Shown here piece by piece: positions 15,638 through 23,784 of a DNA stretch of 64,000 bases. Numbering within the stretch: the stretch's first letter is position 1; every line of letters begins with the position of its first letter. The translations under genes were made by a program, and so were the position numbers. Below the pieces are notes generated by a model. That model searched no databases. It was not told the DNA's origin and saw only the letters and a program-made list of their open reading frames with translations. The stretch comes from Paenibacillus rhizovicinus. GTDB lineage: Bacteria > Bacillota > Bacilli > Paenibacillales > Paenibacillaceae. The stretch is taken from positions 3,176,501 through 3,240,500 of the forward strand of contig NZ_CP048286.1 of NCBI RefSeq assembly GCF_010365285.1, written 5' to 3'.

Positions 15638-18600
15638 CTATTCCAAGCTCGTTCCGGCCGCAGACGCAGCCACTTCGACCTCATCCGGACGGTAAACCGA
15701 CGTTACGCGGCCTTCGCGGTCGACGGCGAACAAGACCGCCCGTTCCCGTTCCAGCACGAACGTATACGCCGTACCGGTCGACGCGGAGCGAACCTTGATC
15801 TCCGTATCATGCGCGTACTCCGACACGAAGACGAAGAGCTCGCCGTCCTTGAAACGCAGGCTCCGGCCATAGATGCCAGGCAGGTCTCCGCCTTTGATCC
15901 ACGCCATGTCAGCCTGGCAGCCGGCCGCTTCCAGCGCGTGCGCATAGAGCGCCGCGACCGGTTCGACGCGTTCGTTCAGCTCGACGGGCAGCGGGCACCA
16001 GATCAGGCTTCCTTGTCCATAGGCCGCTTCCCTCACCCGGTCGGTCGCCGCAGGAACGGCGCCGCCTTCGCGAACGGCTTCTTTGAACACTTCGGCGATT
16101 CTCCGCTGTCCGTACGAAACCGGATAGGCTCTCTCCCCGATTGCGATCCGTTCTTCGCGAACGACATTGCTCAGCTTACGGTCGCCGAAAGCGTCCGCAA
16201 GACGGTCTGCCGAGCGCCAGTAGGCATCGAGTCCGAGCGGACCCGTGAACAAGAGCGTCGCTCCCGTCCGGTCTACGATTTCGAGCAGGCGCGCAAACGC
16301 CTCTTCGGCGAAGTTATGCGCGGATGGCACGATAATCAGCTTAGCCGGTGCCGATGCCAGCGACTCCAGATGATACTCCGACACGCCGCGGAACGGCACC
16401 TTCAGCTCGTAACCCAGCACGCGCGTGAGGCGCGTCGTCGCGTCGAACGCCAGCTTGCGGTTCGAGAAATCGTTGGAGTACGGGAATACGACGGCAACGT
16501 CTTCCAGCTCGCGCTCACGGAACAGATCGCGGATCTCCTCCATAAAGCTGCCGAACCGGTAAGAAACGTCGGCCTCCGGCTTCTCCGTTCCGTCTGCGCG
16601 CAAGGCGCCGATATGCGACTCGTTCGCATTGTCCATGTAGAAGTTCGTGTTCCAAATCCACTGCACCGCGCCTGCGCCGCCGGTTGCGAACGAATAAGCG
16701 TACTTCCGTTCCAGCATCGCGCGCAGTTCTTCCTCGGTGCGCTTCGCGAAGCCTTCCGGCGTTTCCACGTACATGATGCCCGTCTCTTGTACCACGTTCG
16801 GCTTGTCCGCCGTCTTGGCGAAGATACCGTCCCACAGCAGATGGTCGTTCAGCCACCAGGAATGAACGGTCGTGTAATCCACCGCTTCGCCGTAGAAGAA
16901 CGGCGACGGACGCTGCGCGCCCAAACCTTCGTCTTGGCCAACGGTTACGAGCTGCCCCGGATTGCCTTCTTTGATCGCATTCACGAGCTCTTTCGCCCAG
17001 CGGTTATGCATGTCCATCGAGAACAGCGCGTAATCCAGCCAGCGCGTGCCGCGTTTGCCTTGATGCATATCCTGCACGTCGAAGTTGATTTCCTCCGGCT
17101 CCGGAATGGAGGCGGCAGCGAAGTCCGGCAGCTCGCCTGGCGTCATGCCCCAGCGCTCGCGCAGCTGTTCCACGGAACCGTGGCGCTCCGCCAGCCATGC
17201 CGCATAAGCCTCGCGCTCGAAACGATCGCGGCTCGACCGCGGTCCGTCGGAGAAAATACGCGGCGGATCGAACATCGACGGCTCGTTGATCAGATCCCAA
17301 TCGACATTCGCCGTCTCGCGATGGCGGCTGACGATCGAGCGGATGAACCGCTTCTGCGCTTCCACGCTGCGCGGATCGAGGTACGGATTGACGCCTTCCC
17401 ACGTCTCCGGCGTGAACGAGAAGAACGTGAAGGTCACTTGCAGCCCATGGCGCTTCGCGGTCATGAAGAACGCGTCGATGGAGCGCAGCACCTCTTCGGA
17501 AGCATGCCCGTCCACTTGCATGATGTTGCGGTACGCCGTCCAAATGCCCGTACGGATCCAGTTGATGCCCGCCTTGCGCATCTGCGCCATGTCGCGGTCC
17601 CATACCGATACGTTCGGCAGGAACAAGAACTTGCGCGCCACGTCCGAGGTCATGTACGTCATGCCGACGACAGGCATCGGGCGTCCGTCTTTCTCGAAAT
17701 AATCGCGCCCGCGCGAAAGCATGCCGCCCGTGCGAAGCAGCTCGGCATCCGTGCCCCAGAAGCCCTGGCGCAGCAAACGCGTCTCGCCGTCCGCCGATTT
17801 CGCCGTGCACGACACGACGTAATAGCCCGGACGAATATCGAACGGAAGCGGAATGCGGATCAGTTCCAGCGCCGCCCCTGCTTCGACTTCGTGCTCATAC
17901 GCGAACACAGCCGCCTCTTCGCCGAGAAGGGAGACTTCGATCGCAAACGTCCAGCGCGTCGTCTCCGATCCCGCGCGCGCTCCGCCGCGGCCCAGCTTCT
18001 GCACCTGCAGCGTCAACAGCGGACGCTCGTGCAGCTCATAGGACGCATAGCTCGGCTTCAGCCACAGCTCCTTCACGCCAGCTGCGCAGAACGCCGTCCA
18101 CTCGCGCAAAGCGTCGATCCCGCCGCGCGCAAAGAAATCCGCGCCAAGCGGCTGATTGACGAACAGCCAGCGTCCGCCGGCAAAATCGCCCTTCGTGTTC
18201 TCCCACAGCACGACCGGAGCGGCAACCTCGCGGCCTTCGCCCGAGACGCCCTTCAGCAGCGGATAGATATGCGCGTCCATCGGACCGGCAGAGCCCATTT
18301 GATGCGGCAGATCGCTAGTCTTCGTGACATGCGGCACCAGATTCCACGTATCCGAAACGGCAAGCAGCGCCTCCCGGCCTCGGAACAGCGGAATTTCTTC
18401 CATTGCCACAAGCGTCGCGACAGGCGCAGCCTGTACAGGCAGCATCTCGTGAATGCGCAGCTGACGGTGATAGGCCGTCTGCTCGGGCTCGGTGACCCAA
18501 GCGCCGGCTTCTTGCCTCACCGGACGGCGGAACGGCGCTCCGCCGGCGCTGATCAAGCCGCCGCCGCGTTTCAGGAACGCCAGCAGCGATTCCCAAACCG

Positions 18601-18793
18601 CGCTCGGAAAGTACGGCGCGTGCAGCGATACGAACACGCCGCCGTCCGTTTCATCGAGCCGGCCCGCCAGCTCTTCGGCTCCGCAGACGTCTCCGATTCG
18701 GCGAAGCTGTTCCAGCTCCGCCGCCGAAACGGCAGCGGAGCCCGGGAACGAGCCGTCGTAGAAAACGATCGTCTTCGTCGTCCCGTTAGCCAT
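15638..18793 (-). CDS. large cytoplasmic clan GH-A glycosidase, candidate beta-mannosidase
   Basis: The protein has 1051 residues and no signal peptide. N-terminal residues ~1-240 look like a class I glutamine amidotransferase-like fold (GGVFVSLHAPYFPSAVW, FLKRGGGLISAGG). A beta-sandwich stretch follows, then a TIM barrel from about 380. It has an acid/base Glu near residue 503 (WDLINEPSMF) and a nucleophile Glu near 669 (NVVQETGIMY). The C-terminus has a second flavodoxin-like domain (LIIVPSAHNFAEE, TLLFTGPLG), as seen in trimeric GH42-like enzymes. The clan is clear but the family (GH5, GH42 or GH164-like) is not. Neighbours GH125 and GH38 make beta-mannosidase action on a Man-beta-GlcNAc core a fair inference. 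Its ATG overlaps the GH125 stop by eight bases. Confidence 0.75.
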   Translation of the reverse strand: MANGTTKTIVFYDGSFPGSAAVSAAELEQLRRIGDVCGAEELAGRLDETDGGVFVSLHAPYFPSAVWESLLAFLKRGGGLISAGGAPFRRPVRQEAGAWVTEPEQTAYHRQLRIHEMLPVQAAPVATLVAMEEIPLFRGREALLAVSDTWNLVPHVTKTSDLPHQMGSAGPMDAHIYPLLKGVSGEGREVAAPVVLWENTKGDFAGGRWLFVNQPLGADFFARGGIDALREWTAFCAAGVKELWLKPSYASYELHERPLLTLQVQKLGRGGARAGSETTRWTFAIEVSLLGEEAAVFAYEHEVEAGAALELIRIPLPFDIRPGYYVVSCTAKSADGETRLLRQGFWGTDAELLRTGGMLSRGRDYFEKDGRPMPVVGMTYMTSDVARKFLFLPNVSVWDRDMAQMRKAGINWIRTGIWTAYRNIMQVDGHASEEVLRSIDAFFMTAKRHGLQVTFTFFSFTPETWEGVNPYLDPRSVEAQKRFIRSIVSRHRETANVDWDLINEPSMFDPPRIFSDGPRSSRDRFEREAYAAWLAERHGSVEQLRERWGMTPGELPDFAAASIPEPEEINFDVQDMHQGKRGTRWLDYALFSMDMHNRWAKELVNAIKEGNPGQLVTVGQDEGLGAQRPSPFFYGEAVDYTTVHSWWLNDHLLWDGIFAKTADKPNVVQETGIMYVETPEGFAKRTEEELRAMLERKYAYSFATGGAGAVQWIWNTNFYMDNANESHIGALRADGTEKPEADVSYRFGSFMEEIRDLFRERELEDVAVVFPYSNDFSNRKLAFDATTRLTRVLGYELKVPFRGVSEYHLESLASAPAKLIIVPSAHNFAEEAFARLLEIVDRTGATLLFTGPLGLDAYWRSADRLADAFGDRKLSNVVREERIAIGERAYPVSYGQRRIAEVFKEAVREGGAVPAATDRVREAAYGQGSLIWCPLPVELNERVEPVAALYAHALEAAGCQADMAWIKGGDLPGIYGRSLRFKDGELFVFVSEYAHDTEIKVRSASTGTAYTFVLERERAVLFAVDREGRVTSVYRPDEVEVAASAAGTSLE

Positions 18794-20111
18794 CGAGCAA
18801 ACCTGCTTTCATCGCCTTGTACACCAGCTGCGAGAACAAGCTGTTGGACCATGCGAACCATTTGCGCGTGAACACGGCCGGGTCGTCGGAATGGAAGCCT
18901 TCGTGCATGAAACCGGTGTCCGCGTCCGTCGCTTCCAGCATCGCGATCATGGCCAGCTTCTCTTCGTCCGTGGAAGCCGTCAGACCTTGCATGGACAGCG
19001 CCATATGCCAGACGTAGCCCGGAGGCGTATGCGGGCTGCCGATACCGCGGGCTGCCGCGCCTTCGTAATAGAACGGGTTTTCTTTGCTCAGGGCAAAACG
19101 GCGCGTATTCTGATAAATCGGATCGCTGCCGTCAACGTAGCCCAGATACGGAATCGAAATCAGTCCGGGCGTTCCCGCATCGTCCATCAGGCAATGATTG
19201 CCGAAGCCGTCCGTCTCGTATGCATAGATCGGACCGAATTCAGGATGACGGTAGATGCCGTACAGCTGAATGCCGTGGTTGATCTCGCGCTCCAGCTTCG
19301 CCATCTCCTGCTCGAACGACAGGTCGCGGAAGACGAACTCGGCGATTTCGCGCATTTGGCGAAGGGTAACGACGGCGAACATGTTGTCCGGAATGTTGTA
19401 ATGGAAGTCGCAGGCGTCATCGCTCGGACGGAAGCCCGACCAGACCATGCCCGTATAGTTGACCGGCATGCCGCGGCCTTCGTTCTGCAGCGTATCGTGC
19501 ATGATGCCGTTATCCCGCTCGAAGCGGTAAGGCGAGCGTTCGAAGTGAAGCTGTTCCCGCTTCCACAGGTCGACCGTCGCGCGCATGGCGATCTTGAAGT
19601 CCGCGTCGAAGATGTCCGCGCGGCCGGTTTCTTTCCAATAGGCAAAAGCAAGGCGCATCGAGAAGCAGATGGAGTCCAGCTCGAATTTGCGTTCCCATAC
19701 CCATGGCGACATGTCGGTCTTGTCATCGGTGTTCCAATGCCAGTCGTTCGCCATCTCGTTAAAGGCGTTCGCGTACGGATCGATGACGATATTGCGCATA
19801 TGCAGCTTGATCAGTCCGCTGATGATGCGCTGCAAATCGGCGTCTTCCTTCGCGAACGGCACGTAATGCATGACTTGCTCTACGGAGTCGCGCAGCCACA
19901 TCGCGGGAATATCCCCCGTGATGACGAATGTCGTGCCGTCATTGAGCAGCTTGGTCGTCGTCTCCAGCGTATTCGGAAAACAGTTCTTGAACAGTTGAAG
20001 CAGTTTGGGCCGGTGCGCCAATCTCGTCTCGGCTTCCGCCAGCACGTCCTGAATGGATTGCGGCAGGGGCAGCGCCGGCATGTCGATTTTCGGTAATCTG
20101 AATTGTTCCAT
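18786..20111 (-). CDS. GH125 exo-alpha-mannosidase
   Basis: The protein has 441 residues, the usual length for GH125, and no signal peptide. Typical motifs are GDIPAMWLRDS near the N-terminus, DGFGNHCLMDDAGTPGL, HTPPGYVWHMALSMQG and TGFMHEGFH. GH125 enzymes are metal-independent inverting mannosidases that cut alpha-1,6-linked mannose, as found in N-glycans and yeast mannan. GAGGG lies upstream of ATG 20111. It follows the permease gene closely and overlaps the next glycosidase. Together with GH38 it is the strongest pointer to mannosidic glycans as the substrate of this locus. Confidence 0.93.
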   Translation of the reverse strand: MEQFRLPKIDMPALPLPQSIQDVLAEAETRLAHRPKLLQLFKNCFPNTLETTTKLLNDGTTFVITGDIPAMWLRDSVEQVMHYVPFAKEDADLQRIISGLIKLHMRNIVIDPYANAFNEMANDWHWNTDDKTDMSPWVWERKFELDSICFSMRLAFAYWKETGRADIFDADFKIAMRATVDLWKREQLHFERSPYRFERDNGIMHDTLQNEGRGMPVNYTGMVWSGFRPSDDACDFHYNIPDNMFAVVTLRQMREIAEFVFRDLSFEQEMAKLEREINHGIQLYGIYRHPEFGPIYAYETDGFGNHCLMDDAGTPGLISIPYLGYVDGSDPIYQNTRRFALSKENPFYYEGAAARGIGSPHTPPGYVWHMALSMQGLTASTDEEKLAMIAMLEATDADTGFMHEGFHSDDPAVFTRKWFAWSNSLFSQLVYKAMKAGLLDG

Positions 20112-20149
20112 TGTATGGTCCCTCTCTCTCTTTTTTTACCTTAACGACA

Positions 20150-21064
20150 TTACTCTTTTACGGCACCGACTGTCAAACCTTGTACGAAGTACCTTTGAAA
20201 AAACGGATAAGCGAGCACGATCGGCCCCGTCGCGAGCACGACCATCGCCATCCGCGACGTATCCTGCGGCATCGACTGCAGCACGCCCACGCCGAGCGAG
20301 GTGTTGTTGCTGTTCGCCAGAATGAACTGCATGCTGTTCTCGATCCGCATCAGCATCGATTGCAGCGGAACCAGATTCGGATCGTCGATGTACAGCAAGG
20401 CGTTGAACCAATCGTTCCAATAGCCAAGCGTGCTGAACAGGGCAATCGTCGCCAAGCCCGGCAGCGCGAGCGGCACGATGAGGCGGAAGAAAATGCCGAA
20501 TTCCCCGGCGCCGTCGATTTTGCCGGATTCCACGATGGCGTCCGGGATCATCGTGGAGAAGAACGTGCGCATGATCATAATATAGAACGCATTAACGGCA
20601 AGCGGCAGAATGAGCGCCCATAACGAGTTTTCCAAGCCGAGCAGCCTCGTCGTAACGATATAGCTCGGAACGAGTCCGCCGTTGAAGAGCATCGTGAAGA
20701 AGGCGAAGAAAGAGAAAAATTTGCGATATTTAAACCCTTTGCGCGAGATTGCGTACGCGAACAGCGAAATCATGATCAAACTGATGATCGTGCCGACGAC
20801 CGTGACGAGAATCGTGATCCCGTAGGAGCGAAGCAATTGGTCGCCCGCTTTGAACAGGTAGCTGTAAGCGTCGACGCTCCATTTCTTCGGGAAGACGGAA
20901 TATCCATCCCGCGCGAGCGCCTTCTCGTCGGTGAACGAGATGATCATAACGAATAGGAACGGGAAGACGCAGGCCAGCGCGAATATGCCGGCGATAAGGT
21001 TGAACAGGATGTTCCATACCGGGGAAAGCCGGTGGAAATCCTGGTTTTTGGTCAAGGATGCCAT
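20150..21064 (-). CDS. sugar ABC permease, LplC/YtcP-like
   Basis: The protein has 304 residues and six membrane helices. The permease EAA loop region lies around DAIVESGKIDGAGEFGIFF, and the C-terminus YFVQGLTVGAVKE is the hallmark of this MalG-related subgroup. It is the second permease of the mannoside locus, 19 bases after its partner. No ATPase gene is present in the locus; such systems use a shared MsmX-type ATPase. AAAGGAG lies eight bases upstream of the ATG. Confidence 0.92.
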   Translation of the reverse strand: MASLTKNQDFHRLSPVWNILFNLIAGIFALACVFPFLFVMIISFTDEKALARDGYSVFPKKWSVDAYSYLFKAGDQLLRSYGITILVTVVGTIISLIMISLFAYAISRKGFKYRKFFSFFAFFTMLFNGGLVPSYIVTTRLLGLENSLWALILPLAVNAFYIMIMRTFFSTMIPDAIVESGKIDGAGEFGIFFRLIVPLALPGLATIALFSTLGYWNDWFNALLYIDDPNLVPLQSMLMRIENSMQFILANSNNTSLGVGVLQSMPQDTSRMAMVVLATGPIVLAYPFFQRYFVQGLTVGAVKE

Positions 21065-21083
21065 GAAGGTTGCTCCTTTCTTA

Positions 21084-22019
21084 TTAGAATAGCGCGTTGT
21101 CCTTGTTGAACCGACGCACGATATAGTTGGAAGTGATAACGAGTACGAAGCCGACGAACGATTGATACAAGCCCGCCGCCGTGCTCATGCCGATTTCCCC
21201 GGTCGTTTTCAGACCGCGGTACACGTACGTGTCGATAACGTTCGTGACGCCGTAGAGCGTTCCGGAATCCCGGGTAACTTGGTAGAACAACCCGAAGTCG
21301 GCGTAGAAAATGCGGCCGATCGCGAGCAGGGTCAAGATGGTCATAAGCGGATAAAGCATCGGCAGCGTAATGTTCCGAATCTGCTGCCACTTGTTCGCGC
21401 CGTCGATCATCGCCGCCTCGTACAAGGATTTGTCGATGCCGAGAATGGCCGCCAAGTAGACGACGCTGTTGTAACCGAGCGATTTCCACAAGAACACGAT
21501 GACGAGGATGAACGGCCAATATTTCGGCTCGGAATACCACTGCGTCGCATCCATCCCGAAGGAAGCCGCGATCTTGTTCACCATGCCCCGGTCGAAGCTG
21601 AGGAAGCTATATACGAAATAACCGACGATGACCCAGGACAAGAAGTACGGCATGAACATGCCGGTCTGGTACCATTTCGCCAGCCGCTTGTTTGCGATTT
21701 CGGAAAGCACGATGGCCATGGCCACCGCCAGAACGAGTCCAATGAATATAAAGACGATATTATAGAGCAGCGTATTGCGCGTAATGATGAATGCATCTTT
21801 CGTGCTGAACAGAAACTTGAAATTATCGAAGCCGACCCAGCGGCTGTGGATGATGCTGGACAAGAAACCGCCGTGCACGCGGTATTCCTTGAATGAAATG
21901 ACCGTGCCTAACATTGGCAAGTACGAGAAGAAAATAAACCAGATGGTCGCCGGAAGCACCATGAGGAGCAGGGCTTTATTACGGTTCATGTCTCTGAAGA
22001 AGCGCCCTATGGCTTTCAT
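21084..22019 (-). CDS. sugar ABC permease, LplB/YtcO-like
   Basis: The protein has 311 residues with six membrane helices. The EAA loop reads LYEAAMIDGANKWQQ, and the C-terminus (GLYQSFVGFVLVITSNYIVRR) is that of the MalF-related LplB group. It pairs with the next permease. It lies 130 bases after the binding-protein gene, with a terminator-like hairpin between them, so it is probably made in smaller amount than the binding protein. Confidence 0.92.
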   Translation of the reverse strand: MKAIGRFFRDMNRNKALLLMVLPATIWFIFFSYLPMLGTVISFKEYRVHGGFLSSIIHSRWVGFDNFKFLFSTKDAFIITRNTLLYNIVFIFIGLVLAVAMAIVLSEIANKRLAKWYQTGMFMPYFLSWVIVGYFVYSFLSFDRGMVNKIAASFGMDATQWYSEPKYWPFILVIVFLWKSLGYNSVVYLAAILGIDKSLYEAAMIDGANKWQQIRNITLPMLYPLMTILTLLAIGRIFYADFGLFYQVTRDSGTLYGVTNVIDTYVYRGLKTTGEIGMSTAAGLYQSFVGFVLVITSNYIVRRFNKDNALF

Positions 22020-22086
22020 TCGGGGTTCACCCTTTCTTAAGCAAATTCGGTTCGCGGCGCTTGGCGCGCTGCGTGCTCATCCTCAT

Positions 22087-22117
22087 AAAAAAGGGCGAAT
22101 GCCGAACATTCGCCCTT
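22087..22117 (-). terminator. intercistronic terminator after the binding-protein gene
   Basis: AAGGGCGAATG pairs exactly with CATTCGCCCTT over a five-base loop. On the minus strand it is followed by a run of T (22092-22087). It sits between the binding-protein stop (22150) and the permease start (22019), so it can act only as a partial terminator or a 3'-end stabiliser. Confidence 0.8.
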
Positions 22118-22149
22118 CGGTACTATGAGAAAGCGTCTTACTGCTTGTC

Positions 22150-23640
22150 TTACTTCGTTTTAGTTGCTTTCCAAGCATCAAGCTGCGTTTGCGCTTCGGC
22201 CATGATTTTGCCAAGGCCTGCCTCGTTCAGCTTCTTGATCGCCTGCGGTACGTATTTCTCGGGATCGACCGTACCCGTCATAAGCGGCGCCCAGAATGCT
22301 TCTTTCGCGTTCTGCACGGCTGCGATTTCGCTCGACACTTTCGTCGGATCGAAGTTGAAGCCGAGCAGTGCCGCCGGTTTGCCGGCTGCGTTATACTTCT
22401 TGAATTGCTCCCATTTGTCGGCAGGATCGCCAGGGTTCAAGTAAGTCAGCATGATGTTCCCCAGGGCGAACGTCGGCATGTCGTAGTTCTTGGATTCCGG
22501 CAGGTTCTCCATGTAGTCGCCGTCGGTTTTCTTGTAATGCGTGCCTTCGATACCGGAGTCAACCATGTTGCGAAGCACCGGATCCGTGTTCAGCAGGTTC
22601 AGGAATTCCATCGCTTTCTCTTTGTGTTTCGAGTTGGAGGAAATCGCCTGCATGGAACCCATGACCGACGAGTTGTAGATCAAGGCGTCGCTCATCGGCG
22701 TCGATACGATCGGGTAGCCGTAGCTTGTCGACCATACGTTGTCCGCGAACGGCTGCGTGGTCGCTTTATCCGCGAACCATTTGCCTGTCGCCTGCACGTC
22801 CGAGGACGATTCCAGCGTTGCCGCTTCCGTCGGAATGTAGCCGGCCTGGTAGTACTTACGCATCGTTTGCAGCGCTTGCTTCATCTCCGGCGTCTCGAAG
22901 ACGTTAACGACTTTATAGCCGGTATCGCCGAGCTTAACAGCCAGCGGGAATTTCTCGATCAGGTAATCGTAAGGAATGTAAGGCTGGTAGTTCTTGTCCA
23001 CCTGCAGCGGCGTCACGTCGGGATTGTTCTGTTTCACCGTTTTCAGCAGCGGCTCCAAGCTCTCCAGGGAGTTGACGTCCGTGATGCTCAGCTTGTTCGC
23101 GTCCAGCAGGTTCTTGTTGAAACGCCATACTTCCGCGGTCGGAAGCTCTTTGTACGCCGGGATGCCATAGTTCTTGCCATCGACCTTGGAGCCTTCCAGG
23201 AAGGCCGGGTCAAGCGTATCGGTAATGCCTTTGCCGTACTGCGTCAGCAGGTCGTCGATCGGGGCAAAAGCGCCTTTGCGCGCGTTCTGCACGTAGTCGA
23301 ACGCCCATGCGGCCGTGAACATGATGTCGATGTCCGCGCCGGAAGCCGTCAGCACTTGCAGCTTCTGGTTGTAATCGCCCCAGTCGATCATCGTCATTTT
23401 GACCGTAGCGCCGATTTTGTCCTTCGTATATGCGCTAACCGCTTCCATAACCTTGTCGACGTCTTTCTGCGGCGTGCCGATCGTGTACCAGTTCAATTCG
23501 ACCGGTTTCGCGGTTTCGCCGGACGCGCCGGAATTGTTCGAAGCGGTGTTGCTGTTGTTGCTTCCGCAAGCGCTTAACAAGAGCATGACGGCCATGGCGG
23601 ACGTCAGCCCGATAGCTGCCTTTTTGCGAGTGGTTCTCAT
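22150..23640 (-). CDS. sugar-binding lipoprotein of the mannoside locus
   Basis: The protein has 496 residues. The signal peptide ends in the lipobox LSAC, followed by an Asn/Ser-rich linker and a family 1 (LplA/YtcQ-like) extracellular binding domain (ELNWYTIGTPQKDVDKV, DIMFTAAWAFDYVQN). It sits on the outer face of the membrane and delivers oligosaccharide to the two permeases. AAAGGGAGG lies upstream of ATG 23640. It has its own promoter with a cre-like site (see 23708-23753), separate from the regulator genes before it. The ligand is inferred from the GH125/GH38 genes downstream. Confidence 0.9.
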   Translation of the reverse strand: MRTTRKKAAIGLTSAMAVMLLLSACGSNNSNTASNNSGASGETAKPVELNWYTIGTPQKDVDKVMEAVSAYTKDKIGATVKMTMIDWGDYNQKLQVLTASGADIDIMFTAAWAFDYVQNARKGAFAPIDDLLTQYGKGITDTLDPAFLEGSKVDGKNYGIPAYKELPTAEVWRFNKNLLDANKLSITDVNSLESLEPLLKTVKQNNPDVTPLQVDKNYQPYIPYDYLIEKFPLAVKLGDTGYKVVNVFETPEMKQALQTMRKYYQAGYIPTEAATLESSSDVQATGKWFADKATTQPFADNVWSTSYGYPIVSTPMSDALIYNSSVMGSMQAISSNSKHKEKAMEFLNLLNTDPVLRNMVDSGIEGTHYKKTDGDYMENLPESKNYDMPTFALGNIMLTYLNPGDPADKWEQFKKYNAAGKPAALLGFNFDPTKVSSEIAAVQNAKEAFWAPLMTGTVDPEKYVPQAIKKLNEAGLGKIMAEAQTQLDAWKATKTK

Positions 23641-23707
23641 GGTGTTGCCTCCCTTTTATCTGTTCGTGAAGCATAGTCGCGACTGTTTGCTCTTTCATCT
23701 TAGAAGA

Positions 23708-23753
23708 TGAAACCATTTTCAAAAATAATAGAAAACAAAGATTAAGTGTACAA
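23708..23753 (-). promoter_or_regulatory. promoter with cre-like site before the mannoside binding protein
   Basis: On the minus strand the -35 TTGTAC (23753-23748) and -10 TATTAT (23730-23725) are 17 bases apart. TTGAAAATGGTTTCA (23722-23708) starts just after the -10. It fits the CcpA cre consensus except for one base of the central CG, and would cover the transcription start. Glucose repression by blocking the start site is the expected effect. Confidence 0.6.
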
Positions 23754-23784
23754 ACTAAAGAAAGGAACCGCGCGACGGCAATCG

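Noticed and set aside
15515-18871. Open frame of over 1,100 codons on the plus strand
   Set aside because: It lies antisense to the GH-A and GH38 genes. Its protein is Arg/His/Gln-rich without motifs, the usual mirror of GC-rich coding sequence.
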